Part shown: positions 46,199 through 55,844 of the stretch, piece after piece
Numbering within the stretch: position 1 is the first letter of the stretch
Layout of the letters: the number at the start of each line of letters is the position of its first letter
Assembly (NCBI RefSeq): GCF_000367345.1
Contig: NZ_BARE01000014.1
Coordinates: forward strand, 1 to 64,000
DNA from: Sphingobium xenophagum NBRC 107872
GTDB taxonomy: Bacteria; Pseudomonadota; Alphaproteobacteria; Sphingomonadales; Sphingomonadaceae
Direction of reading: 5' to 3'
DNA length: 64,000 nucleotides
Translations under genes and position numbers: made by a program
The notes under the pieces: model-generated
Databases searched by the model: none
What the model saw: the letters and a program-made list of their open reading frames with translations, nothing else
What the model was told of the DNA's origin: nothing

Positions 46199-46963
46199 AT
46201 GCGTATCCTGCTCACCAATGACGATGGCGTTCACGCGCCCGGCCTCAAAGTGCTGGAAGCCATCGCCCGCCAATTTTCCGACGATATCTGGATCGTCGCG
46301 CCGAGCGAGGAACAGTCGGGCGCGGGGCATAGCCTGACGCTCACCCGGCCCCTGCGCATCCGCAAGCATGGCGCGCAGCATTACAGCGTCACCGGCACGC
46401 CGACCGACGCAGTGATGATGGCCGTGGGGCATTTGATGAAGGACGCGCGGCCGGACCTCATCCTGTCGGGCGTCAATCGCGGCGCCAACCTGGCGGAGGA
46501 TGTGACCTATTCGGGCACCGTCGCCGCCGCGATGGAAGGGGCGATTTCGGGGATCAGGTCGATTGCGCTGAGCCAGGTCTATGCGCGTGAGGGGATGGGC
46601 GACACGGTGCCCTTTGCCGCTGCGCAGGCATGGGGCGCAAAAGCCATCGCCCCGCTGATCGCCATGCCGCCTTCGCGCCGGATGCTGTTCAACGTCAACT
46701 TCCCGGCGATAGAACCCGACGCGGTCAAGGGCATCCGCGTCGTGCGGCAGGGCTTTCACGATGTCGATCGCACGAAGATCATCGAAGGGACCGACCCGCG
46801 CGGCTACCGCTATTACTGGTTCAGCCTGGGCAGCAGCGATGCAGTGCCGGAGGGGAGCGATCTGGCGGCGATCGCGCAGGACTATGTCACCGTTACGCCC
46901 CTCCATTACGACCTGACGCAGGACAGCGCCATGGCGGCGACTGCAGCGGCGTTCGGGCAATAG
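46199..46963 (+). CDS. surE: 5'/3'-nucleotidase SurE
   Basis: 254 residues. It is a metal-dependent phosphatase on nucleoside monophosphates and short polyphosphates. Metal ligands are at the start (MRILLTNDDGVHAPG, Asp8 and Asp9), with the later SGVNRGANLAEDVTYSGTV; EEQSGAGHSLT precedes. It starts with ATG at 46199, after the family-C repeat. In many proteobacteria surE is followed by pcm and nlpD; here an NlpD-like gene follows directly and pcm is missing. Confidence 0.95.
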   Translation: MRILLTNDDGVHAPGLKVLEAIARQFSDDIWIVAPSEEQSGAGHSLTLTRPLRIRKHGAQHYSVTGTPTDAVMMAVGHLMKDARPDLILSGVNRGANLAEDVTYSGTVAAAMEGAISGIRSIALSQVYAREGMGDTVPFAAAQAWGAKAIAPLIAMPPSRRMLFNVNFPAIEPDAVKGIRVVRQGFHDVDRTKIIEGTDPRGYRYYWFSLGSSDAVPEGSDLAAIAQDYVTVTPLHYDLTQDSAMAATAAAFGQ

Positions 46964-47008
46964 CGGCAGGGGGTGGCAAGCGCGGCGCGATGCGATAGAC
47001 AGGCGGCG

Positions 47009-48046
47009 ATGTCACGTCCGCTTCTTCCATCCGCCATGTTGCTCGCGCCGCTGATACTGGCCGCCTGTATCCCCATGGAGGCCCGCAACGAAACGCCCCC
47101 GCCCCGGTTGAATGCCGACGCGGCCACTGTCGAACTGGTGGAAGCCGAGCCGGTATGGACCGCGCAGCAGGTGGTCGCCAATGCGCAAACGGTGGCGACG
47201 TCCACCTATGTCGTCCAGCCCGGCGACACGCTGCGCGGCATCGGCAATCGCACCGGCGCGGGATCGGAAGCGATTGCGCGCGCCAATGGGCTGACACCGC
47301 CCTTTGCCATCCGCATCGGCCAGAAACTCACTATTCCCGGCGGTCGCTATCATCTGGTGGCGGAAGGGGAGACGGGCATCGCCATCGCGTCCGCCTATGG
47401 CGTGGCGTGGAGCCGCATCGTTGCCGCCAACGGCCTGACGGAACCGTTCATGCTGCGGCGCGGACAACGGCTGCTGTTGCCGGGCGAGGCTCCGGCGACG
47501 GCCCCCAGCCTGGAGCAGCGCGCCGCCGCGTTCCATATCGACATTGATGATGTGCTGACCGGCGGCCAGCCAGCGGCGGCAGAAAATGCGCCGGTGGCGG
47601 TCGCTTCGTCGCAGCCGCGCCCGCTGCCAAGCAACGTGCCGATCGCCCAGCCCGGCAGCTTTGCGGGGCGTTTCGACTGGCCGGTCAAGGGCAAGCTGCT
47701 ATCGCGCTTTGGCCCCGGCGAAAGCGGCGCGAAGAATAATGGCATCGATATTGGCGTCCCCGCCGGCACGCCGATCCGTGCGGCGGCGGACGGCGTTGTC
47801 GCCTATGCGGGCGACCGGGTGGCGGTGTTTGGCGGGCTGGTGCTGATCAACCATGGCAGCGGCTGGGTCAGCGCCTATGGCCATGCCAGCCGCGTGGATG
47901 TGGTGCGCGGCCAGAAAATCACGCGCGGCCAGACCATCGGCCTGACCGGCGACACCGGCTATGCCAGCCAGCCCAAGCTGCATTTCGAATTGCGCAAGGA
48001 CCGGGTGCCGGTAAATCCCGTTACGCATCTGCCGACCGCGCCATGA
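47009..48046 (+). CDS. NlpD-like lipoprotein with LysM and M23 peptidase domains
   Basis: 345 residues. Lipoprotein signal MSRPLLPSAMLLAPLILAAC with the lipobox Cys at about residue 20. LysM repeats: TYVVQPGDTLRGIGNRTGAG and a second LVAEGETGIAIASAYGV. The C-terminal M23/LytM domain is GKLLSRFGPGESGAKNNGID, later GWVSAYGHASRVDVVRGQ and PKLHFELRKDRVPVNP. The usual first zinc ligand (HxxxD form) is replaced (NNGIDIG), so it may be a non-catalytic activator of amidases, as in NlpD/EnvC. It overlaps the channel gene by 4 nt. Confidence 0.9.
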   Translation: MSRPLLPSAMLLAPLILAACIPMEARNETPPPRLNADAATVELVEAEPVWTAQQVVANAQTVATSTYVVQPGDTLRGIGNRTGAGSEAIARANGLTPPFAIRIGQKLTIPGGRYHLVAEGETGIAIASAYGVAWSRIVAANGLTEPFMLRRGQRLLLPGEAPATAPSLEQRAAAFHIDIDDVLTGGQPAAAENAPVAVASSQPRPLPSNVPIAQPGSFAGRFDWPVKGKLLSRFGPGESGAKNNGIDIGVPAGTPIRAAADGVVAYAGDRVAVFGGLVLINHGSGWVSAYGHASRVDVVRGQKITRGQTIGLTGDTGYASQPKLHFELRKDRVPVNPVTHLPTAP

Positions 48047-49098
48047 GGATAAACCGGGGATCATCGCGGACTACCGAAGGCTTTTTGCGGCGGCGCTCCT
48101 CCCTGCCGATGTGGATGGACCTGAGCTGGCGCGTCGGCCTGGTATTCGCGCTGATCGCAGTGGTGCTGCTGCTCCACTGGGTCGGGCGGGACGGGCTGAA
48201 GGACAATCTCGACAATCATATCAGCTTTGTCGATGTGCTCTATTTCACGACCGTCACCGTGACGACGGTGGGCTATGGCGACATTGTCCCGGTCACACCC
48301 GAAGCGCGATTGTTCGAATCGCTGTTCGTCACGCCGATCCGGCTGTTCGTGTGGCTCATTTTCCTCGGCACAGCCTATTCGCTTTTCCTCCGCAACATCC
48401 TCTACAGGTGGCGCATGGCCCGCATACAAGCCGATCTGCACAATCACATCATCGTCACCGGCTTTGGCACCAGCGGGCAGGAAGCGGTGCATGAACTGCT
48501 GGCGCGCGGCACCGACCCGCGTGAGATCGTCGTGATCGACGGCAGCGAAGCCGCGCTGGAACTGGCCGAGGCGCAGGGGTGCAATATATTGTGCGGGGAT
48601 TCGACCCGCGACCGGACGTTGAAGGATGTCGCGATCCACCGCGCGCGCAGCATGATCGTATCGGCCGGGCGCGACGATACGTCGATCCTGATCACGCTGT
48701 CCGCCCGCCACCTCGCCCCGCGCCTGCCGATCAGCATCGTCGTGCGGAACGAGGATAACGAACTGCCCGCGCGGCAGGCAGGCGCGACCACGGTGATCAA
48801 CCCGGTCAGCTTTGCCGGGCTGCTGCTGGCGGGCAGCACCAGCGGCAAGCATATTGCCGACTATATGGCCGATCTGGCGGCGTCTGGCGGACGGGTGAAG
48901 CTGAACGAGCGCTTCGTTAGCCCGCAGGAAATTGGCGGGCCGCTGTCCGCCATCACCACCGGCCTTGGCGTGCGCATCTATCGCGACGATAGGCCGATCG
49001 GTTTCTGGGAGCCGGGCGCGCAGCAGCTTCAGACCGGCGACCTGATCATCGAGATTGTCGAGAGCGACGGTCTGGGGACAGGCGGCGAACCGGCCTGA
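48043..49098 (+). CDS. Potassium channel with RCK (TrkA-N) domain
   Basis: 351 residues. Two membrane helices flank the filter TTVGYGD (about residues 74-80), then a cytoplasmic TrkA-N Rossmann domain [20 protein letters not shown] with [14 protein letters not shown], and a C-terminal TrkA-C-like part. This is a 2TM ligand-gated K+ channel (MthK-like). It starts with ATG overlapping the NlpD-like gene by 4 nt. Downstream, rimO begins after 61 nt. Confidence 0.93.
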   Translation: MRINRGSSRTTEGFLRRRSSLPMWMDLSWRVGLVFALIAVVLLLHWVGRDGLKDNLDNHISFVDVLYFTTVTVTTVGYGDIVPVTPEARLFESLFVTPIRLFVWLIFLGTAYSLFLRNILYRWRMARIQADLHNHIIVTGFGTSGQEAVHELLARGTDPREIVVIDGSEAALELAEAQGCNILCGDSTRDRTLKDVAIHRARSMIVSAGRDDTSILITLSARHLAPRLPISIVVRNEDNELPARQAGATTVINPVSFAGLLLAGSTSGKHIADYMADLAASGGRVKLNERFVSPQEIGGPLSAITTGLGVRIYRDDRPIGFWEPGAQQLQTGDLIIEIVESDGLGTGGEPA

Positions 49099-49159
49099 AA
49101 GAGCGCGCCAATCGCGCGGCGTGACATTCCGCGCAAAAATCCCTATGTGCGCGGCCATC

Positions 49160-50527
49160 ATGGCAACCAAATTTCCTGACGCGCCGAAAATCGGCATGGT
49201 TTCGCTCGGCTGTCCCAAAAACCTGGTGGACAGCGAACGCATCCTGACGAAGCTGCGCTCCGACGGCTATCAGATGTCCGCCGACTATGCCGGCGCCGAC
49301 GTCGTGCTGGTCAATACGTGCGGCTTTCTCGATTCGGCTAAGGAGGAATCGCTGGAAGCGATCGGCGAGGCGATGGCCGAAAATGGCCGCGTCATCGTGA
49401 CGGGCTGCATGGGGGATGAGGCAGACCTGATCCGCGCGAAATTCCCGCAAGTGCTGGCCGTCACCGGCGCGCATCAATATGAGCAGGTCGTCAATGCGGT
49501 GCATGACGCATCGCCGCCCGTCCCCAACGCCTTTGTCGACCTGGTGCCCGAAGGCGGGCTGAAACTGACGCCGCGCCATTACAGCTATCTGAAGATTTCC
49601 GAAGGCTGCAACCATCGCTGTTCCTTCTGCATCATCCCCTCGATCCGGGGCGATCTGGTGTCGCGGCGGATCGACGCGGTGCTGCGCGAGGCGGAGAAGC
49701 TGGTCGCGGCGGGGACCAGGGAATTGCTGGTGATCAGCCAGGATACGTCGGCCTATGGCGTCGATACGCGGCATGAGGCGCGGTCGTGGAAAGGCCGCGA
49801 CGTGCGCGCGCACATGACCGACATGGCGCGCGAACTGGGGCAGCTGCGTACCGCCGAAGGGCGCGCGCCCTGGGTACGGCTGCACTATGTCTACCCCTAC
49901 CCCCATGTCGATCAGGTCATCCCGTTGATGGCCGACGGGCTGCTGACGCCCTATCTCGACATTCCCTTCCAGCACGCCGCCCCCAGCGTATTGAAGGCGA
50001 TGAAACGCCCGGCCAATGAAGCCAAGGTGCTGGACCGCATCCATAAATGGCGCAGCATCTGCCCGGACATCACCATCCGCTCGACCTTCGTGGTCGGCTT
50101 TCCCGGTGAGACGGAGGCGGATTTCCAATATCTGCTCGACTGGCTGGATGAAGCGCAACTCGACCGTGTCGGCGCGTTCCGCTTCGAGCCGGTCGAGGGT
50201 GCGGCGGCCAACGCCCTGCCCGGCGCGGTGCCCGACGAGGTCAAGGAAGAACGCTATCAGCGGATCATGGAAAAGACCGCCGCGATCAGCGCCGCCAAGC
50301 TCTCGGCCAAGGTCGGCCGCGTGCTGCCGGTAATCGTCGATGAAGTGGGCGAACCGGACGAAGAGGACGGCTCGATCGGCGCGACTGCGCGCTCACAGGC
50401 CGACGCGCCGGAAATCGACGGCAATGTTTTCCTGCGCGATGTCGGCGAAGGACGGAAGGCTGGCGACATGATCGACGTCACAATCGAGGATGCCGACGAG
50501 CATGATCTCTATGGGGTGCCGGTTTAA
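49160..50527 (+). CDS. rimO: Ribosomal protein S12 methylthiotransferase
   Basis: 455 residues. A radical SAM enzyme that adds a methylthio group to Asp89 of ribosomal protein S12. The N-terminal MTTase domain has Cys18 ([12 protein letters not shown]), NTCGFLD and TGCMGDE for the auxiliary cluster. The radical SAM cysteines are in CNHRCSFC (Cys150, 154, 157), and the TRAM domain follows. I use the ATG at 49160 ([12 protein letters not shown]); the longer frame covers the end of the channel gene. Confidence 0.96.
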   Translation: MATKFPDAPKIGMVSLGCPKNLVDSERILTKLRSDGYQMSADYAGADVVLVNTCGFLDSAKEESLEAIGEAMAENGRVIVTGCMGDEADLIRAKFPQVLAVTGAHQYEQVVNAVHDASPPVPNAFVDLVPEGGLKLTPRHYSYLKISEGCNHRCSFCIIPSIRGDLVSRRIDAVLREAEKLVAAGTRELLVISQDTSAYGVDTRHEARSWKGRDVRAHMTDMARELGQLRTAEGRAPWVRLHYVYPYPHVDQVIPLMADGLLTPYLDIPFQHAAPSVLKAMKRPANEAKVLDRIHKWRSICPDITIRSTFVVGFPGETEADFQYLLDWLDEAQLDRVGAFRFEPVEGAAANALPGAVPDEVKEERYQRIMEKTAAISAAKLSAKVGRVLPVIVDEVGEPDEEDGSIGATARSQADAPEIDGNVFLRDVGEGRKAGDMIDVTIEDADEHDLYGVPV

Positions 50528-50534
50528 CATTCAT

Positions 50535-50553
50535 CCTCCCCTGCAAGGGGAGG
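50535..50553. repeat. Short palindrome after rimO
   Basis: CCTCCCCTGCAAGGGGAGG, the same 19-bp palindrome as at 5-23, starting 8 nt after the rimO stop codon. Confidence 0.65.
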
Positions 50554-50586
50554 ACTAACGCGCATGACTTTTCGTTATTCCTCCAA

Positions 50587-50676
50587 CGTCATCCTGAATT
50601 TATTTCAGGATCCATCATGCGCCAAAAGCCGCCGCTGGGGACGAGAAATGGATGCTGAAACAAGTTCAGCATGACG
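50587..50676. repeat. Repeat family A, intact palindrome
   Basis: Left arm 50587-50615 (CGTCATCCTGAATTTATTTC...) and right arm 50648-50676 (ends GTTCAGCATGACG) around a 32-nt loop. The arms are 29 bp each, with five mismatches when paired. Each arm can fold on itself (CCTGAA with TTCAGG). The sequence after it (GCAGCAGTTCC, then TTTGCGATA) also resembles the sequence downstream of the interrupted copy at 11740-11994. Confidence 0.9.
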
Positions 50677-50752
50677 ATGAAGATAGGGGCAGCAGTTCCA
50701 TTTGCGATAACTCTGCCTTCGAGGGTAGGATGGGAAAGCAGGGCAAATCACC

Positions 50753-51589
50753 TTACCCTGCCACGAACCCGTCCTGATATTCCGTCTTGATCGCCTTGCG
50801 CATCGTCGCATCGACCGGCAGCGCGACCTCATATGTCCCTTCCGCATAAGGCCCGGCGCTGTAGGGGCCGACCACGACGGTCACGCCGTCGATCAGCTTG
50901 CCGTCCTTGGACGTCAGCACCAGCACCTGTTCCATCGGATCGATGCACTGGCTGAATTCATCGGCGTCCCGCACCACCGGCGCACCGCGTTTTTCCGCGC
51001 GTTGCTTGTCGAGTTCGGCGCAGAAGCGGTCGCGGATGGCGGCGGCGAAGGCGGCGGGCGTGGTCATCACCGCCTTGACACTGGTTTCGCGGCTGCGCGC
51101 CTTGTCCCATAGCAGGCTGTCATAGCCGGTCATGCCGTGCGCGCCGCCGGTAAAGACGTAGGTTTGCGACTGGAGCGCCAGGAAGCGCGGGGTATCGGCC
51201 GACACGCTCCATTCCGTTTCCAGGCTGTGCGCGCGAAACGGATAGCCGGCCTGCTTGGCGGACGCGCTGTCATCCTTCGCCATTTTGAGCGCATCGGCCT
51301 TGGACGTCGTCAATTGCTTGTCGAACTTGTCGACCAGCGCGGGGATGGCCGCCGCCTGCGCCGGATAGGCATAGGCGAATTCCAGCAGCGCGCTCTTGTC
51401 CGTCTGCTTGAAGGGTTTGGCCGGGGGAGCCGGTGGCGGCGTTCCCGCCATCCTGTCGGCAAAGCGCGTCGCCGCGACATTGGCCGCATCATTGCCGCCC
51501 GCCTCCTCGTGCGAGGGGCTGCAAGCAACCAGCAGCATCGCGGCGACACCCAAAAGCCCCGCCGACCGGGCCAGTTCCCCCTGCCGCAT
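50753..51589 (-). CDS. Lipoprotein with DUF3298-type domain
   Basis: 278 residues. Lipoprotein signal MRQGELARSAGLLGVAAMLL followed by VACS, lipobox Cys about residue 23. The mature protein contains a PdaC/RsiV-like part (EFAYAYPAQAAAIPAL) and DUF3298 (FTGGAHGMTGYDSLLWDKA, VVVGPYSAGPYAEGTYEVALP). Such domains occur in RsiV-like anti-sigma factors and periplasmic lipoproteins of unknown role. The start overlaps the preceding small gene by 1 nt (TGATG). Confidence 0.86.
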   Translation of the reverse strand: MRQGELARSAGLLGVAAMLLVACSPSHEEAGGNDAANVAATRFADRMAGTPPPAPPAKPFKQTDKSALLEFAYAYPAQAAAIPALVDKFDKQLTTSKADALKMAKDDSASAKQAGYPFRAHSLETEWSVSADTPRFLALQSQTYVFTGGAHGMTGYDSLLWDKARSRETSVKAVMTTPAAFAAAIRDRFCAELDKQRAEKRGAPVVRDADEFSQCIDPMEQVLVLTSKDGKLIDGVTVVVGPYSAGPYAEGTYEVALPVDATMRKAIKTEYQDGFVAG

Positions 51590-51789
51590 CAGTGCGCCCG
51601 CGCAGCGCGGCAGCGTTCGCCGATCGCCTTGCGCGCATAGTCGCTTTGCAGCGCCTGCCCTGCATTGGGCCAACCCTCGGCGATCAGCGCCTGTTCGACG
51701 GCATGGCCATTTTCAAAACGGCCGCTTTCCGCCAGCACATAGGCACGGGCGCGGGCGGCCTGGAGGCCGCGGTCATCGGAATGAATCAT
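51589..51789 (-). CDS. Small hypothetical protein coupled to the DUF3298 lipoprotein
   Basis: 66 residues from the ATG at 51789, which has a GGAGAGAG ribosome site. It is soluble, with regular alternation of charged and alanine residues and no known motif, except that GRFENGHAVEQALIAEGWPN looks like a short helix-turn. Its stop codon overlaps the next start (TGATG), implying coupled translation with the lipoprotein gene. Confidence 0.7.
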   Translation of the reverse strand: MIHSDDRGLQAARARAYVLAESGRFENGHAVEQALIAEGWPNAGQALQSDYARKAIGERCRAARAH

Positions 51790-51933
51790 CGTCTCTCTCC
51801 TTGGCATTTTGCGATGCGGATGAAGCTAGGCCTCAGCGGCGCGGGACGCAAATGGGGAAAGGGCGACATGTGCGATGCGGGCGATGAAATTTCGCGCTTT
51901 CCATCCCTTGCGCCTTTCTCCTAAACCGACCCC

Positions 51934-53328
51934 ATGACCGATTATTCAGCCCTGCTTAAAGCCGACAACGACCAGCCCGCCCGTTCGATCCACCTTGTCG
52001 AGGCGGCGGGCTATGACGACTGGCTGGCGGCCCAGCCGGATCGGGTCCGTGCGATCGCGGCGGCGCAGAAATTTCAGGGGAAGCCGGGTGAACTGGCGAT
52101 CGTGCCGGGCGAAGCCGCAGGCGACTGGTGGGTGGTGGCGGGCATCGCCAACAAGGCCGCGCCCGGCCCTTGGTGCCTCGCGAAACTCGCCGAAACCCTG
52201 CCCGAAGGCATGTATCGACTGGCCGAAGGATCGCCCGATGCGGCGGCCCTTGGCTGGCTGACGGCGCATTACCGGTTCGATCGCTACCGCAAGGACGAAA
52301 ACCCGGTCGCGCCCCGCGTGCTGCTGACCAGCGACGTGGCACGGATCGAATCGACGGTGCAGCTGGCGCAGGCGATCGCGCTGGTGCGCGACCTGGTCAA
52401 CACGCCTGCCGCCGACATGGGGCCGCCCGATCTGGAAGCCGCCGTGACGCAACTGGGCAAGACGTTCGGCGCCAGCGTCAGCACGACCCGCGGCGATGCC
52501 CTGGAACAGGGCTATCCGATGATCCATGCAGTGGGCAAGGCTGCGGACAAGAGCTTCGCGCCGCGCCTCATCGAACTGACATGGGGCGATCCGGCAGCGC
52601 CCCGCATCGCGATCATCGGCAAGGGCATCTGCTTCGACAGTGGCGGGCTGGACATCAAGCCTTCGTCGGGCATGCGCCTGATGAAGAAGGATATGGGCGG
52701 CGCGGCCCATGCCCTTGCGCTGGCGCAACTGATCATGGGGGCGCGTCTGCCGGTGCGGCTGCACCTGCTGATCCCGGCGGCGGAAAATGCCATCAGCGGC
52801 AACGCCTTCCGCCCCGGCGACATATTGCGCACCCGCAAGGGGCTGACGGTCGAGATCGGCAATACCGATGCCGAAGGAAGGCTGGTGCTGGGCGACGCGC
52901 TGACCCGCGCTGGCGAGGAGAAGCCGGAACTCATCATCGACTATGCCACGCTGACCGGCGCGGCGCGGGTCGCGGTGGGACCGGACCTGCCCGCGCTGTT
53001 CGCCAATGACGATGCGCTGGCGACGGAGATGGCGGCGGCTGGCACGGCGGTAGATGACCCGACCTGGCGGCTGCCCCTGTGGGACGGCTATGCCGACATG
53101 CTGAAGTCCGACATTGCCGACATCAACAATGCGGGCGAAGGCGGATTTGCCGGGGCGATCACCGCCGCGCTCTTCCTCAAACGCTTCGTGCCGGACGATG
53201 TGCCCTGGCTGCATCTCGACACGTTCGCCTGGCGACCGAGCGCGAAACCGGGCCGGGCGAAGGGTGGCGAAGCATTGGGATTACGCGCGGTTTTCCGACT
53301 GTTGCAACAGCGATACGGGCGTGATTGA
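51934..53328 (+). CDS. M17 leucyl aminopeptidase family protein
   Basis: 464 residues. The N-terminal domain is short. The C-terminal metallopeptidase contains the metal and catalytic residues: GKGICFDSGGLDIKPSSGMR, MKKDMGGAA, and the signature NTDAEGRLVLGDAL. It removes N-terminal residues, releasing Leu and other amino acids, in the cytoplasm with two zinc or manganese ions. It is transcribed from 51934, probably alone; the two genes before it are on the other strand. Confidence 0.94.
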   Translation: MTDYSALLKADNDQPARSIHLVEAAGYDDWLAAQPDRVRAIAAAQKFQGKPGELAIVPGEAAGDWWVVAGIANKAAPGPWCLAKLAETLPEGMYRLAEGSPDAAALGWLTAHYRFDRYRKDENPVAPRVLLTSDVARIESTVQLAQAIALVRDLVNTPAADMGPPDLEAAVTQLGKTFGASVSTTRGDALEQGYPMIHAVGKAADKSFAPRLIELTWGDPAAPRIAIIGKGICFDSGGLDIKPSSGMRLMKKDMGGAAHALALAQLIMGARLPVRLHLLIPAAENAISGNAFRPGDILRTRKGLTVEIGNTDAEGRLVLGDALTRAGEEKPELIIDYATLTGAARVAVGPDLPALFANDDALATEMAAAGTAVDDPTWRLPLWDGYADMLKSDIADINNAGEGGFAGAITAALFLKRFVPDDVPWLHLDTFAWRPSAKPGRAKGGEALGLRAVFRLLQQRYGRD

Positions 53329-53390
53329 TATTGCACGAGAATGTCGGCGTCCGTTACGCAACCGGATTGTGCATCGTGCGTTAAGGCCAC

Positions 53391-53798
53391 ATGAACGCTC
53401 ATCCCGCCACCGATCTTTCGCCCGCAATCGACCGGCCCGGCCTGCTGCCGCTGACCCACTGGATGCGCACCCTTGTTGACTATGTCCGGTCGGGCAAGCC
53501 CGATCTGACCAACCGGCAGATGGCGCTGATGCTGACCGTCTATATTGCCGCCGGGCCACATACGGTAAGGGGTCTGGCCGAGGCGCTGCATGTGTCAAAG
53601 CCCGTAATCACCCGCGCGCTCAACAAATTGTCGGCCCTTGGCTATCTGCGCCGCGAACGCGATGTCAGCGACCGGCGCAATATTTTTATCACCCGGACCA
53701 CCAAAGGGGCGGAATTTCTTGACGCCTTTCACCTTTTCATCGCAGGAACCGCGCGCGATGACAGGTACGAACAACCCCGCGCGGAACGAACCGCCTGA
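53391..53798 (+). CDS. MarR family transcriptional regulator
   Basis: 135 residues. Winged helix-turn-helix: LTNRQMALMLTVYIAAGPHT, then VRGLAEALHVSKPVITRALN as the recognition helix and GYLRRERDVSDRRNIFI as the wing. The last 14 codons overlap the start of the NlpC/P60 gene in another frame by 41 nt. The effector is unknown; with the NlpC/P60 gene it might form one transcript. Confidence 0.88.
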   Translation: MNAHPATDLSPAIDRPGLLPLTHWMRTLVDYVRSGKPDLTNRQMALMLTVYIAAGPHTVRGLAEALHVSKPVITRALNKLSALGYLRRERDVSDRRNIFITRTTKGAEFLDAFHLFIAGTARDDRYEQPRAERTA

Positions 53799-54666
53799 AA
53801 GAACCCGTTTCAAGCTCGACGGGCGTTCCGTCGCGCTCGACCGCCGCGTTCATGCGGCGCGGGGTGACCTGGCCGATCTGGCGCTGGCGGGGACGTTATT
53901 TTCCGCCCATTACGCCCGCGCCGTCCCGCTCACCTGCGTCGCGCCCGGCTCGCCAATCCTGACCGCGCCATCGGCGACGGGCGAAGCCGTCAGCGAATTG
54001 CTGCGCGGCGAGACATTTCATGCGCTGGACGTGATGACCGACTGGGCCTGGGGCTTTTGCGGGCATGACGGTTATGTCGGCTATATCCGTCGGGAAGCGC
54101 TGGACGTGCTGGAACCAGTGAGCCACCGGATCACCGTCAACACCGCTCCGCTGTTCAGCGCGCCGGACATCAAGGCGCCGATCGCTGACTACTGGCCGGG
54201 CGGCGCGCTGTTTTCGGGTGAGGCGGAGGATGGCTTCATCGCCTGCGCCGAAGGCTTCATCCATATCCGTCATGCCACCCCGCTCGACACGATCGCCGCC
54301 GATTGGGTCGCCGTGGCGGAGCGCTATCTGGGCCAGCCCTATGTCTGGGGCGGGCGCGGGCATCGCGGCATCGACTGTTCGGGGCTGGTGCAGGTCGCGC
54401 TCGGCCAGTGCGGCATATCCGTACCGCGCGACACGGACCTGCAATGCGAAGGGATCGGCAATCCGATCGACAGCGAGGCCGTGTTGCAGCGGGGCGACAT
54501 CCTCTTCTTCCCCCGCCATGTCGGCATCATGATCGACGGCAAGACCCTGCTGCACGCCAATGCACACTGGATGGCGGTGGTCGCGGAACCCCTGGCCGAC
54601 GTGGTCGCGCGGCTGGCCGGGGATCATGCCCAACCCATCATCGCGCGGCGGAGGATCGGCGCATGA
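53758..54666 (+). CDS. NlpC/P60 family cysteine peptidase with SH3 domains
   Basis: 302 residues. Two bacterial SH3-like segments (LTAPSATGEAVSELLRGETF with WAWGFCGHDGYVGYIRREAL, then ADYWPGGALFSGEAEDGFI) come before the C-terminal NlpC/P60 domain: YVWGGRGHRGIDCSGLVQVA with the catalytic Cys, DILFFPRHVGIMIDG with the His, and LLHANAHWM. Such enzymes cut peptidoglycan peptides (gamma-D-Glu-meso-DAP). No signal peptide is evident, so it may act on recycled cytoplasmic muropeptides, like the YkfC type. It overlaps argC by 4 nt. Confidence 0.9.
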   Translation: MTGTNNPARNEPPERTRFKLDGRSVALDRRVHAARGDLADLALAGTLFSAHYARAVPLTCVAPGSPILTAPSATGEAVSELLRGETFHALDVMTDWAWGFCGHDGYVGYIRREALDVLEPVSHRITVNTAPLFSAPDIKAPIADYWPGGALFSGEAEDGFIACAEGFIHIRHATPLDTIAADWVAVAERYLGQPYVWGGRGHRGIDCSGLVQVALGQCGISVPRDTDLQCEGIGNPIDSEAVLQRGDILFFPRHVGIMIDGKTLLHANAHWMAVVAEPLADVVARLAGDHAQPIIARRRIGA

Positions 54667-55607
54667 CGACACAGGTTTTCATCGACGGCGGCGTCGGCAC
54701 CACCGGCATCGAAATCGCCGACCGGCTGGCCGGACGCCCCGAATTGTCGCTGATCCGTCTGGACGAGAAGGATCGCAAGGATGCGCGCGCGCGCCGCGAT
54801 GCACTGAACGCGGCTGACGTCGTGATCCTGTGCCTGCCCGACGATGCTGCGCGCGAAGCCGTGGCGCTGATCGACAATGACCGCACCTGCGTTATCGACG
54901 CATCGACCGCGCATCGGGTGGCGGATGGCTGGACCTATGGCTTTCCCGAACTGGAACCGGGGCATCGCGAGAAGCTGGCCGCCAGCCGCTTCGTCGCCAA
55001 TCCGGGCTGCTGGCCGACCGGCTTTCTGGCGCTGGTGCGGCCGCTGACGCTGGCCGGTCTCCTGCCGGCCGACTGGCCCGTCACCGTGTCGGGCGCGTCG
55101 GGCTATTCGGGCGGCGGCAAGGCGATGATCGCGGAATATGAAGGGGCCAACGGCGCGCCGACCGCTCTGCGCGCCTATGGCCTTGGCCTAGCGCACAAGC
55201 ATGTGCCGGAAATGACCCGCTATTCCGGGCTGGCTCACGCGCCGCTGTTCGCGCCCGCCGTCGCCAACGCCTATCGCGGGATGCTGGTGGAAGTGCCGTT
55301 GCAATTGCGCGCGATGCCCGGATCGCCCACGCTGGCGGACGTCCATGCGGCTTTGGCGTCGGCCTATGCCGGATCGCCGATCGTGAGCGTCGCCGCGCTG
55401 GCCGACAGCGACGCCATGGGCAAGATCGATCTGGAACAGGTTGGCGCGACCGACCGTCTGCAACTGTTCGTGTTCGGCAACGCTGCCGCCGGTCAGGCGC
55501 GGCTGGTCGCGGCGCTCGACAATCTGGGCAAGGGCGCGGCGGGCGCGGCGGTGCAGAATCTCAACATATTGGCGGGACTGCCCGAAACCGCCGGATTGCG
55601 CCTCTAG
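54663..55607 (+). CDS. argC: N-acetyl-gamma-glutamyl-phosphate reductase, type 2
   Basis: 314 residues, the shorter type 2 form. It reduces N-acetylglutamyl phosphate to the semialdehyde in arginine synthesis. The Rossmann start FIDGGVGTTGIEIADRLAGR, the catalytic Cys in ANPGCWPTGFLAL, and SGASGYSGGGKAM are seen. ATG at 54663 overlaps the NlpC/P60 stop by 4 nt, so the two may be co-translated. Confidence 0.95.
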   Translation: MTTQVFIDGGVGTTGIEIADRLAGRPELSLIRLDEKDRKDARARRDALNAADVVILCLPDDAAREAVALIDNDRTCVIDASTAHRVADGWTYGFPELEPGHREKLAASRFVANPGCWPTGFLALVRPLTLAGLLPADWPVTVSGASGYSGGGKAMIAEYEGANGAPTALRAYGLGLAHKHVPEMTRYSGLAHAPLFAPAVANAYRGMLVEVPLQLRAMPGSPTLADVHAALASAYAGSPIVSVAALADSDAMGKIDLEQVGATDRLQLFVFGNAAAGQARLVAALDNLGKGAAGAAVQNLNILAGLPETAGLRL

Positions 55608-55634
55608 GACTTCAAACCCGTCGCGGGTCGACCG

Positions 55635-55844
55635 TCAGTGAATCGTGCCCAGCGGCTGATCATGGGTCAGCAGCACGATCAGGCGTTCGATCTGCCGCCA
55701 GTGGCAAAAATGGATATGGTTGCCCACGTCCAGGCTGCGGTCGGCGCGGGCAGCGGCTTCATAACCGGCATTTTCGCCGAACAGCGCCATCAGTTCGGCG
55801 GCGTCCTCATAGCTCTTTCGGCCCGAAAGATATGGCAACTGCAT
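55635..55844 (-). CDS. Small hypothetical protein, 69 residues
   Basis: The ATG at 55844 (MQLPYLSGRKSYEDAAELMA) is likely; ATGs at 55856 and 55877 are also possible. The protein ends GNHIHFCHWRQIERLIVLLT then HDQPLGTIH, with several histidines in a cluster. It is soluble and not recognised, but codon use is good and no opposing gene exists. It converges with argC. Confidence 0.62.
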   Translation of the reverse strand: MQLPYLSGRKSYEDAAELMALFGENAGYEAAARADRSLDVGNHIHFCHWRQIERLIVLLTHDQPLGTIH

